A stretch of DNA of 5,792 bases from Anaerolinea sp. (GCA_013824385.1 PNNU01000240.1:1-5792); one strand, 5' to 3'. Positions 1 to 5,792 are shown, counted from the stretch's first letter. A program made the numbers and translations. The notes: generated by a model from the sequence alone, not told the origin.

Positions 1-768
1 TGGGTCTTGTATATTGGGGTTCAAATGCACCGGGTAAACCAATTGCACTGCCTCGCCATAATGGTTGGCAAGCGCTTTAATGGCTTCACATATCCCTTCA
101 ATGGGTTCACCAAAGTTTTCCCGCCGGTGAGCGGTAATCAACACCAGGCGCCGTTTGCCATCTTTAATTCCCCATTTTTTCAACCATGCAACCACCTGGG
201 CAGGGACCGGCAACTTGACGATCTGCTGCAAAGCGTCGATGGCGGGGTTGCCGGTGACAATAATCTGCTGATCAGGGATGCCCTCATGCAGTAAATTCTC
301 ACGGCTGAGTTGAGTTGGGGCAAAATGCAAATCCGCGATGACGCTGGCAATGCGACGGTTGATCTCTTCAGGAAAAGGTTGCAGTTTATCATTCGTACGC
401 AAGCCGGCTTCTACATGACCCACTTTAATACCGCGGTAGAAAGCAGCCAGACTGGCCGCCATAACGGTAGTGGTATCGCCCTGAATCAGCACCCAATCAG
501 GGTGTTCATCCGCGAGCACGGGATCAATATTTTCAAGGATCTGGGCGGTCAGTTGAGCCAGGGATTGGTTCGGCCGCATCAGGTTCAGGTCAACATCGGG
601 TTTGATCTCGAAGAGTTCAAGCACCTGATCCAGCATTTCACGATGCTGGGCGGTTACACATACGCGCGAAGTGATGCCGGGCGTGCTTTCCAACGCCTTG
701 ATCACCGGAGCCATCTTAATGGCTTCGGGCCGGGTTCCAAAAATCGAAAGCACTCGTAAGTCAGTCAT
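1..768 (-). CDS. wecB: UDP-N-acetylglucosamine 2-epimerase (non-hydrolysing), C-terminus cut off by window edge
   Basis: This enzyme interconverts UDP-GlcNAc and UDP-ManNAc in the cytoplasm, the first step toward ManNAc/ManNAcA units of surface polysaccharides. The 256 residues visible start MTDLRVLSIFGTRPEAIKMA and run without a break to the window edge; the family is about 370-380 residues, so roughly the last third is missing. Family signatures are all present: FGTRPEAIKM (R13, K18), TAQHREML (39-46), QGDTTT with D98, HVEAGLRT with E120, PFPEE with E134 and TAHRRENFG with H214; by position these match the catalytic and binding residues known for the Escherichia coli enzyme. The ATG lies 3 bp after the wecC stop (TAA-TTA-ATG) and has no strong Shine-Dalgarno at normal spacing, so translation is probably coupled to wecC. 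The visible part looks fully functional. The family assignment is firm; the pathway end product is inferred from the neighbour. Confidence 0.95.
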   Translation of the reverse strand, partial: MTDLRVLSIFGTRPEAIKMAPVIKALESTPGITSRVCVTAQHREMLDQVLELFEIKPDVDLNLMRPNQSLAQLTAQILENIDPVLADEHPDWVLIQGDTTTVMAASLAAFYRGIKVGHVEAGLRTNDKLQPFPEEINRRIASVIADLHFAPTQLSRENLLHEGIPDQQIIVTGNPAIDALQQIVKLPVPAQVVAWLKKWGIKDGKRRLVLITAHRRENFGEPIEGICEAIKALANHYGEAVQLVYPVHLNPNIQDP

Positions 769-771
769 TAA

Positions 772-2070
772 TTATTGATTCTTGCGATCTCCAAGACGGT
801 ATACAGTAAAACCTGCGTCGAGCCAGGCTTTCCGGTTTTCAAGTTTTTCCCAGTCCAAAGCGTCCACGCAGTCAATAATCAAGCGTGATGAAGTCATTCT
901 TTGGAGATCAGTGGGTTTGAGTGATTTGAATTGGGTATGCCCCACCAGAAACATTATAGCATCCGCGGATTTGACAACTTGCTCCAACGAAGCTTTAACG
1001 GTGACGCCTTCAATTTTGAAATCTGGCTTGTAGGGTTCACAAGCGATCACTTCAGCACCAGCTGCATGCAGCTTTTCAGCTACCTCGACCGCCGGGCTTT
1101 CGCGCAGATCATCCACATCGGGCTTGAATGCCAGTCCTAACACGGCAATTTTTTTGGCTTTCAAATCACCCAAAGCCCGATTGACCAACGAGAGCACAAA
1201 ATCAGGCTGTTGGTCATTCACGTTTCGTGCGGTACTGATCAACGGCGTAATATCACGGGCAGTTTCAACAAAGAACCAGGGGTCCACGCTGATACAATGG
1301 CCGCCCACACCCGGACCGGGATTGAGAATCTTTACCCGCGGATGCTTGTTGGCAATCGAGATGGCTTCCCATACATCCACGCCAAAGCGGTCAGCCAGGC
1401 GTGAGAATTCATTGGCAATGGCGATATTGATGTCGCGATAGGTGTTTTCCATCAATTTGATCATTTCAGAAGTGGTTGAGTCAGTGGTGAATATCTCACC
1501 TTCCACAAAGGTGCTGTAAAGCTCACGGCCGGCTTCAGCCGAAGCCTGGTCGATGCCCCCAATCACACGTGAATTGTGGATCAATTCTTCCATGATCTTG
1601 CCGGGCAGCACGCGTTCGGGGGAATAGGCCAACAAAAAGTCTTGACCAGCTTTGAGACCTGATTTTTCAAGAATAGGCAGCACGCGTTCACGGGTGGTCA
1701 AAGGAGGAGAAGTGGATTCTAAAACCACCAGATTGCCCTTACGCAGCACCGGTACAATGGATTCCGCGGCAGCATCCACGAAACGCATATCAGCTTTTTT
1801 GCCGTCATAAAATGGGGTGGGAACTGCTATTAAAAATACATCCGCAGCCACCGTTTTTTGAGAAATATGAAACTTGCCACTTTCAATGGCTGCTTGAACC
1901 ACTTCGTTAAGCCCGGGTTCGAAAATATGCACTTTTCCTGATTGCAGGCTTTTCACCACATCAGGATTATTATCCACACCTGTGACCTGCACTCCGTGAG
2001 TGGCAAAAGTGCTTGCAGTGGGCAGCCCAATGTATCCAAGTCCAATGACGCAAATCGAGTTAATTTGCAC
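772..2070 (-). CDS. wecC: UDP-N-acetyl-D-mannosamine dehydrogenase (UDP-ManNAcA synthesis)
   Basis: This NAD-dependent enzyme of the UDP-glucose/GDP-mannose dehydrogenase family oxidises UDP-ManNAc to UDP-ManNAcA in two steps. At 432 residues it fits the usual 415-435. An N-terminal Rossmann fold is shown by VIGLGYIGLP (8-17); then come LESTSPP (118-123), YSPERVLPG (149-157), IKLMENTYRD with K205 and N209, the catalytic cysteine in GPGVGGHC (C259), and the C-terminal UDP-binding domain with GLAFKPDVDDLRESP (312-326). The reading frame is open upstream to an ATG at 2208, but that 46-residue extension (Lys/Arg-rich, no family match) would overlap the divergent gene. I choose the GTG at 2070 because it has AAAAGGA six bases upstream and puts the Rossmann strand at the usual distance from the N-terminus. 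A related UDP-sugar 6-dehydrogenase specificity is possible, but the adjacent wecB favours ManNAc. Dehydrogenase-first gene order is noted. Confidence 0.93.
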   Translation of the reverse strand: MQINSICVIGLGYIGLPTASTFATHGVQVTGVDNNPDVVKSLQSGKVHIFEPGLNEVVQAAIESGKFHISQKTVAADVFLIAVPTPFYDGKKADMRFVDAAAESIVPVLRKGNLVVLESTSPPLTTRERVLPILEKSGLKAGQDFLLAYSPERVLPGKIMEELIHNSRVIGGIDQASAEAGRELYSTFVEGEIFTTDSTTSEMIKLMENTYRDINIAIANEFSRLADRFGVDVWEAISIANKHPRVKILNPGPGVGGHCISVDPWFFVETARDITPLISTARNVNDQQPDFVLSLVNRALGDLKAKKIAVLGLAFKPDVDDLRESPAVEVAEKLHAAGAEVIACEPYKPDFKIEGVTVKASLEQVVKSADAIMFLVGHTQFKSLKPTDLQRMTSSRLIIDCVDALDWEKLENRKAWLDAGFTVYRLGDRKNQ

Positions 2071-2076
2071 GGAATT

Positions 2077-2083
2077 TCCTTTT
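2077..2083 (-). promoter_or_regulatory. Shine-Dalgarno of wecC, deciding a GTG start
   Basis: The minus strand reads AAAAGGA, then six bases, then GTG at 2070-2068. This is the only good ribosome binding site near the start of the dehydrogenase and is the main reason for preferring the GTG over the upstream ATG at 2208. Part of it (AAAAGG) lies in one arm of the inverted repeat at 2078-2100. Confidence 0.75.
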
Positions 2084-2100
2084 ATTAAAATGATAAAAGG
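2078..2100. repeat. Perfect 8-bp inverted repeat next to the wecC ribosome binding site
   Basis: CCTTTTAT (2078-2085) and ATAAAAGG (2093-2100) are exact reverse complements separated by a 7-base loop. In wecC mRNA the downstream arm contains the AAGG of the Shine-Dalgarno, so a hairpin could mask it; alternatively the dyad is a DNA operator, since it adjoins a -10-like CATAAT. The stem is mostly A-T, so its stability as RNA would be modest. The symmetry is seen directly; the function is inference. Confidence 0.5.
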
Positions 2101-2129
2101 ATTATGCCACAGGATGACTGCCTTGGGGA
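2094..2129 (-). promoter_or_regulatory. Weak candidate promoter for wecC-wecB
   Basis: On the minus strand CATAAT (2106-2101) resembles a -10 box and would start transcription near 2094, about 24 bases before the GTG. The matching -35 position (2129-2124, TCCCCA) agrees with the consensus at only three of six positions. A promoter is needed somewhere in this 132-bp divergent region or inside the neighbouring gene; this is the best candidate I see but it is weak. Confidence 0.25.
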
Positions 2130-2167
2130 GGTTATCAAAACCCTTAAGCGTGCCTGTTGGATTTTGC

Positions 2168-2203
2168 TTGCATCGATAATAACGCCGTGATACACTTTTT
2201 AAA
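2168..2203 (+). promoter_or_regulatory. Leaderless sigma70-type promoter of the large multidomain gene
   Basis: TTGCAT (2168-2173) and TACACT (2191-2196) are separated by exactly 17 bp. The -10 box ends six bases before the A of the ATG at 2203, so the expected transcription start coincides with the start codon. No purine-rich Shine-Dalgarno lies upstream of this ATG and the codon just before it (2200-2202) is an in-frame TAA, so no earlier start exists. Leaderless genes with a -10 box about 7 bases ahead of the start codon are well documented in several bacterial phyla. Confidence 0.65.
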
Positions 2204-5133
2204 TGCAACGTGTGATCTTGGTCGTTTCACCAGATACTGAATTTTTGCAGCAATTGCGTTCACACCTTGAAGAAGGTGGGCGCTATCAAGTGACTGTTGC
2301 ATTAAGTGCTCATGAAGCCTTAAACCTGGCCAATAGCAATTTTTTTGAAGTAGCCATTGTTGATGGTGAATTGGATGATATTCAGGTGGCTGCATTCACC
2401 CGCGACCTTGCCGCGCTGCAATCCGAACTCAAAATTCTTGTGTTCCCGCCTGATAATAATTCTCAACACCCGGTGTTGGAAGGATTGGTGGTCAACGGTT
2501 TCTTGACCAAACCTTTTTCAGGCCAGGAAATCGGCAAAGCGCTAACCAGTTTGTTTTCGGACCAGCCAATGGCGGGCATTGTGCAAGTTAAAGTAGTGGA
2601 TGATCTGGTTAAACAATGGCTGCAGATCCCCGAAACTGGTGGTAGAAAAGCAGAACAAATCCTTGAATCCACCACGGCTCAAACCGTTTTAATTATTATC
2701 AAAGACCAATTAATTGCCAGTGCCGGTTCCATTAATGAAGGCATGACCAATAATGTAACAGGGTTTTTATCGCGCTACTGGAAAGAAGAAGAGAACAGCG
2801 AACTGGCGCGTTTCTTAAAGCTGGATGGCGACGGAAGCGACCGATTCTTGTATGCCACCAAGTTGGTGAGCAATGTGGTGCTGGTTTTGGTTTATCCGAT
2901 GAACGCCACAATCCAACTGGTTCGTCGAGAACTGAATAACGTCAAAGATGATTTCCAGCAGCATTATCCAACCACGGGTGAATTGCGGCAGGATATTGCC
3001 AAACAAACCCTTGCCGAAATCAATGCAAGAAATAAGAATCTTGAATCTCTGCAGCCGAACAGCACAACCATTTCTCAAAATGAGTTGGATATGCTTAAAC
3101 TGCAACAACAAGAACCTCAGAAATCATATACCCGTGCCATTTCTCAAGAAGAAATCGACTTATTGAAAGCTTTGCAAACGGAACCCGCGCCGCCAGCCGT
3201 TTCTGCTATGTCTCAAACTGAGCTGGACGCACGAAAATTGTTCGAGCAAGAATCCTTAAAGCTAAAGCCGATCACTACTAATGGAATTTCTCAAGAAGAA
3301 ATTGACATGTTGAAGGCATTGGAAGACGAAACCCCGCAGCCAGCCGCAAATGAAGTTTCACAGGCTGAACTGGAGGCGCGCAGACTTTTTGAACAAGAAT
3401 CAGTAAAACCAAAACCTACGACCAATCCCATTTCTCAAGAAGAAATTGACATGTTGAAGGCGTTGGAAGACGAAACCCCGCGGCCAACCGCTGATGCTGT
3501 TTCACAGGCTGAACTGGATGCGCGAAAATTGTTCGAACAAGAATCCTTGAAGCAGAAACCACCGACAACGTCCGCGATTTCTCAAGATGATATAAACGCT
3601 TTAATAAAAGCACAACAAGAAGCCTCTCAGTCAGCCGCCAATGCCGTCTCACAAGCTGAACTGGATGCACGAAAACTGTTCGAGCAAGAATCCTTGAAGC
3701 AGAAACCACCGACAACGTCCGGGATTTCTCAAGATGATATTAACGCTTTAATAAAATCACAACAAGAAGCCTCGCAGTCAGCCGCCAATGCCGTCTCACA
3801 AGCTGAACTGGATGCGCGGAAATTGTTCGAACAAGAATCCTTGAAGCTAAAGCCGCCAACGACAACTGGTATTGCTCAAGAAGAAATTGATGCCTTAAAA
3901 ACATTACAACAAGAACCAACGAAAACAACTGCTACTGGTGTTGCCCAGTACGAATTGGACGCGCTGCAGTTGTTTCATCAGGAATCGTTAAAACCAACGA
4001 CAGTAGCCCATTCCGCTATAAGTGAACAAGAACTGGCCGAGCTGTCCAAATTGCTTGAGCAAATGCCTGCGCCTGATCCACAACCTGAAACAGCAGCTTC
4101 AGTTGAAGAAAAAAAGGTTCCCGAATGGGTCAATGAACTCGAATCAGCAGAGAATTCGGTGCAATCCGCAGAATCAGGTGCGCCTCAACCCCTAACAACC
4201 GCGGAATCCGCCCCCACAGGTATTCCTCCATTTGCGGGAATTGACGAGAACACAAAAACAACTGCAGATGTGACTGCTGTTGCGGAACCAGCCAGCATAA
4301 CGAGTGCAGCGAGTATTGCAGCAGCACCATCTGAACCACTTCCAGAAATAGACTTCAAACTCCCTTGGGAAATGGAAGAGACAACCACTGAAGTGGTCTC
4401 TGAAATTCCGCCAGTACCTTCTGTTGAACCCGCTGCCGAACCGGTTATTGTACAGCCCATTCCTCAAGCGCAACCCATTGAACCCGTTGCCGCCCCCACC
4501 GTTGAACCGGTTGCGGAACAAACCATTTCACCTACTCAACCTGTTGTGGAAGCCCCCATTGAAGCGCTGCAGTCGATCCCCGCATCCTTTGCAGAGGTGT
4601 TGAGCGCAGTCACCCCTCAAACGGAAAGCGTTCCTGCTCCAACAACTACCCTGGCTGATGTTCAACCGGTGGCAACCGCAGCTGCAGCAACCGTCTTGGT
4701 GGATGAACCGGCAGCCCCACCTGCTCCACCCAGTTTGAAAGAGTTCCGTTTCAATTACACCTGCGTGCTTCTTCCGGGAGACCGTGAACAATTTTTGGCA
4801 CGCGACCTTTCTGAGAAGCTCAGCACCACCATGCCGGATATTCACGAAGACCAGGGCTGGCGTATGACCAGCATCACGATTCGTCCGCAATACCTGCTTT
4901 GGTCGGTCGCTGTGCCTATGGGCGTTTGCCCAAATCAGATCATGCATGAGGTTCGCAATCTCACCTCGAATCTCATTTTTGCAAAATTTCCTGAAATCGC
5001 CAAGAAAAAAACTTCAAACGATTTCTGGTCATCCAAGTTTCTGGCGGTCAGTGGGTCAGAACCACCTCCAGCCAATTTGATCTTTGAATTTGTCTCCAAT
5101 GCCTGGAAGAACCCCGAAACTGGCACTCCCTGA
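2203..5133 (+). CDS. Multidomain protein: pseudo-receiver, Roadblock-like domain, 14 SQxE(I/L)D repeats, degenerate IS200-like transposase domain
   Basis: I do not recognise a named family for this 976-residue protein; its function is unknown. Residues 1-118 have a CheY-like receiver pattern with phospho-acceptor D54 and K103 in LTKPF, but S9-P10 replaces the acidic pair and P82 the Thr/Ser. Residues about 128-250 look like a Roadblock/LC7 domain (TVLIIIKDQLIASAG, then NVVLVLVYP and a final helix), the type that partners small GTPases such as MglA. Residues 290-620 are a repeat array of two alternating helical modules. Residues 620-845 are rich in Pro, Ala, Glu, Thr and probably disordered. 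Residues 848-970 match the IS200/IS605 Y1 transposase pattern without its catalytic residues. There is no signal peptide or clear membrane segment, so it is likely cytoplasmic. The ATG at 2203 is the first possible start (in-frame TAA just before) and begins right at the first receiver strand. polA follows after 25 bp. A scaffold or regulatory role is inference; the open frame and mainly silent changes between repeats argue for a working gene. Confidence 0.85.
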   Translation: MQRVILVVSPDTEFLQQLRSHLEEGGRYQVTVALSAHEALNLANSNFFEVAIVDGELDDIQVAAFTRDLAALQSELKILVFPPDNNSQHPVLEGLVVNGFLTKPFSGQEIGKALTSLFSDQPMAGIVQVKVVDDLVKQWLQIPETGGRKAEQILESTTAQTVLIIIKDQLIASAGSINEGMTNNVTGFLSRYWKEEENSELARFLKLDGDGSDRFLYATKLVSNVVLVLVYPMNATIQLVRRELNNVKDDFQQHYPTTGELRQDIAKQTLAEINARNKNLESLQPNSTTISQNELDMLKLQQQEPQKSYTRAISQEEIDLLKALQTEPAPPAVSAMSQTELDARKLFEQESLKLKPITTNGISQEEIDMLKALEDETPQPAANEVSQAELEARRLFEQESVKPKPTTNPISQEEIDMLKALEDETPRPTADAVSQAELDARKLFEQESLKQKPPTTSAISQDDINALIKAQQEASQSAANAVSQAELDARKLFEQESLKQKPPTTSGISQDDINALIKSQQEASQSAANAVSQAELDARKLFEQESLKLKPPTTTGIAQEEIDALKTLQQEPTKTTATGVAQYELDALQLFHQESLKPTTVAHSAISEQELAELSKLLEQMPAPDPQPETAASVEEKKVPEWVNELESAENSVQSAESGAPQPLTTAESAPTGIPPFAGIDENTKTTADVTAVAEPASITSAASIAAAPSEPLPEIDFKLPWEMEETTTEVVSEIPPVPSVEPAAEPVIVQPIPQAQPIEPVAAPTVEPVAEQTISPTQPVVEAPIEALQSIPASFAEVLSAVTPQTESVPAPTTTLADVQPVATAAAATVLVDEPAAPPAPPSLKEFRFNYTCVLLPGDREQFLARDLSEKLSTTMPDIHEDQGWRMTSITIRPQYLLWSVAVPMGVCPNQIMHEVRNLTSNLIFAKFPEIAKKKTSNDFWSSKFLAVSGSEPPPANLIFEFVSNAWKNPETGTP
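3070..4062 (+). repeat. In-frame tandem array of 14 modules (seven 49-residue pairs) carrying FliM-like SQxE(I/L)D motifs
   Basis: Motifs begin at residues 290, 313, 336, 362, 385, 410, 433, 459, 482, 508, 531, 557, 580 and 606 of the protein. The steps are mostly 23 and 26 residues in turn (49 residues, 147 bp per pair). One flavour reads ISQEEIDMLKAL or ISQDDINALIK, the other VSQAELDARKLFEQESLK followed by a Lys/Pro/Thr-rich spacer. The first copy and the last three are the most degenerate (IAQEEIDAL, VAQYELDAL, ISEQELAEL), the usual pattern of an array that grows in the middle. Each motif looks like a short amphipathic helix. The match to the FliM N-terminal consensus (LSQxEIDALL) is seen by eye; binding to a receiver domain is inference. 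Confidence 0.9.
3499..3792 (+). repeat. Recent direct duplication of the 147-bp repeat pair
   Basis: The blocks 3499-3645 and 3646-3792 are aligned without gaps and differ at nine of 147 positions by my count (about 94% identical). Seven differences are silent and two change a residue (Ala to Gly, Ala to Ser). Neighbouring pairs are more divergent, although two single modules (from 3286 and from 3430) share 50 of their first 51 bases. This points to successive duplications by slippage or unequal recombination, with the reading frame and protein sequence conserved. Confidence 0.9.
4744..5112 (+). other. Catalytically dead IS200/IS605 (Y1) transposase-like domain within the large protein
   Basis: Residues 848-970 follow the order of landmarks in IS200-type TnpA: a first strand of the form FRFNYTCVLLP, a helix, GWRMTSITIRP leading into the HUH strand, SVAVP, a helix of the form IMHEVRNLTSNLIFAKFPEI, then NDFWSSKFLAVSG and a final helix. 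Aligned to IS608 TnpA from memory, the HUH histidines become Q896 and L898 and the tyrosine nucleophile becomes F963. No tnpB, terminal hairpins or target duplication are visible, and the domain is fused in frame to regulatory domains. This is best read as an exapted nucleic-acid-binding or dimerisation domain, not a mobile element. Confidence 0.7.
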
Positions 5134-5143
5134 ATCATCCATT

Positions 5144-5149
5144 AAAGGA
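5144..5149 (+). promoter_or_regulatory. Shine-Dalgarno of polA
   Basis: AAAGGA lies nine bases before the ATG at 5159, inside the 25-bp gap after the large gene. It fixes the polA start and shows that the organism uses Shine-Dalgarno signals for internal operon genes, which contrasts with the missing one at 2203. I see no terminator in this gap. Confidence 0.7.
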
Positions 5150-5158
5150 TAAGCTACT

Positions 5159-5792
5159 ATGCCCCCAGTTCTCTATTTAATCGACGGACATGCCCTGGCC
5201 TATCGGGCTTATTTTGCCCTGACCGCCGGTGCGGGCAGTGAACGTTTGCAAACCAAATCTGGTGAACCCACTGCCGGGATTTTGGGTTTCGCCAATGTGT
5301 TGATGCGCCTGCTTGAACAGGAAAGACCAGAATACCTGGCAGTTGCCTTCGACACAGGTAAAACCTTCCGCAACGATCTATTTCAAGGCTACAAAGCCAC
5401 ACGCGCAAAAATGCCTGATGACCTGCGACCACAAATTGAGCGAATCCGCCAGTTGGTAGACGCTTTTCATCTTCCCCGTCTTGAAAAAGAGGGGTTCGAA
5501 GCGGATGACGTCCTCGGGACAATCGCTTATCAGGCGGTGGAACAAGGTTTTGGGGTAAAGATCATCACAGGCGACCGCGACCTGCTGCAGCTGGTCAATG
5601 ACCGCATTGTCGTTGCCCTTTCTGGAACTAAAATATCAGAGGCAAAGAACTATAATGCTGATGACGTTAAGGCTTATTTGGGTGTGAATCCCGACCAGGT
5701 TGTCGATTATAAAGCTCTGGTGGGCGACACTTCTGACAACATCCCCGGTGTGCCTGGGGTGGGGCAGAAGACCGCCGTCAGCCTGTTGGAGC
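5159..5792 (+). CDS. polA: DNA polymerase I, N-terminal 5'-nuclease domain (gene runs off the window)
   Basis: DNA polymerase I removes RNA primers and fills gaps during lagging-strand synthesis and repair. The 211 residues visible cover most of the 5'-3' exonuclease (flap nuclease) domain; the whole protein is usually 830-950 residues, so the polymerase part lies outside. The metal-binding acidic residues of the family can be read in order: D9 in YLIDGHALAYRAYFAL, D65 in AVAFDTG, E114, D116 and D117 in GFEADDVLG, D139 and D141 in ITGDRDLLQLV, and D190 and D193 in GDTSDNIPG, followed by the helix-hairpin-helix PGVGQKTA. The YKATR segment (78-82) that contacts the flap is also present. The nuclease therefore looks active. 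The short gap after the upstream gene suggests a shared transcript. Whether the 3'-5' proofreading domain is intact cannot be seen here. Confidence 0.96.
   Translation, partial: MPPVLYLIDGHALAYRAYFALTAGAGSERLQTKSGEPTAGILGFANVLMRLLEQERPEYLAVAFDTGKTFRNDLFQGYKATRAKMPDDLRPQIERIRQLVDAFHLPRLEKEGFEADDVLGTIAYQAVEQGFGVKIITGDRDLLQLVNDRIVVALSGTKISEAKNYNADDVKAYLGVNPDQVVDYKALVGDTSDNIPGVPGVGQKTAVSLLE

Noticed and set aside
310..759. A 149-codon plus-strand open frame opposite wecB.
   Set aside because: The minus strand encodes a clear conserved enzyme over the same bases; the plus-strand product shows no recognisable motif.
2071..2208. N-terminal extension of the dehydrogenase to the ATG at 2208 (46 more residues).
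   Set aside because: The extension has no family match, would overlap the start of the divergent gene, and has no Shine-Dalgarno, whereas the GTG at 2070 has a good one at correct spacing.
3070..4062. CRISPR array or non-coding satellite.
   Set aside because: The repeats are 147 bp, contiguous, without unique spacers, and stay in one open reading frame with mainly silent differences.
3070..4062. SQ-cluster domain (kinase target) or sliding-clamp binding motifs, suggested by the many SQ pairs and the polA neighbour.
   Set aside because: SQ-cluster kinases are eukaryotic, and the module core (ELDARKLF, EEIDMLKAL) does not fit the QL(S/D)LF clamp consensus.
4185..4521. Antisense open frames on the minus strand, one Gly/Asn/Arg-rich.
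   Set aside because: They are mirror images of the Pro/Ala/Glu-rich linker codons; the composition is a by-product and there is no ribosome binding site or family match.
4744..5133. An inserted, active IS200 element.
   Set aside because: There is no separate start, no terminal hairpins or tnpB, the domain is in frame with the upstream protein, and the catalytic residues are gone.

Overview
The window comes from a bacterial chromosome of moderate base composition (close to 50% G+C by eye). It has two gene clusters reading away from a 132-bp intergenic region. I cannot name the species. A gliding/signalling-type Roadblock domain, a leaderless-looking promoter and an IS200-like domain inside a regulatory protein together make me think of Chloroflexota (Anaerolineae-like). 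That is an impression from family knowledge and could be wrong.

Left part (1-2070, minus strand): wecC (UDP-N-acetyl-mannosamine dehydrogenase, complete) followed 3 bp later by wecB (UDP-N-acetylglucosamine 2-epimerase, cut by the window edge after 256 residues). Together they make UDP-ManNAcA from UDP-GlcNAc, a precursor for surface polysaccharide. wecC most likely starts at a GTG (2070), preceded by a good Shine-Dalgarno that lies in one arm of a perfect 8-bp inverted repeat.

Middle part (2203-5133, plus strand): one 976-residue protein that is the centre of interest. In order it shows (i) an N-terminal CheY-like receiver that keeps the phospho-acceptor Asp and the Lys but has lost the acidic pair and the Thr/Ser; (ii) a Roadblock/LC7-like domain; (iii) fourteen tandem copies of a short motif of the type (I/V)SQxE(I/L)D, alternating in two flavours with a 49-residue period and closely resembling the CheY-binding N-terminal peptide of the flagellar switch protein FliM; (iv) a Pro/Ala/Glu-rich linker of about 225 residues; and (v) a C-terminal domain with the fold pattern of an IS200/IS605 Y1 transposase in which the HUH histidines and the catalytic tyrosine are replaced. 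It appears to be transcribed from a leaderless promoter whose start point coincides with the ATG.

Right part (5159-5792, plus strand): the beginning of polA (DNA polymerase I, 5'-nuclease domain), 25 bp after the large gene with its own Shine-Dalgarno, so the two are probably co-transcribed.

The wec genes and polA are ordinary. The unusual object is the large multidomain protein, which looks like a scaffold that combines a pseudo-receiver, a GTPase-partner type domain, a multivalent peptide array and an exapted transposase domain. Its function is unknown.
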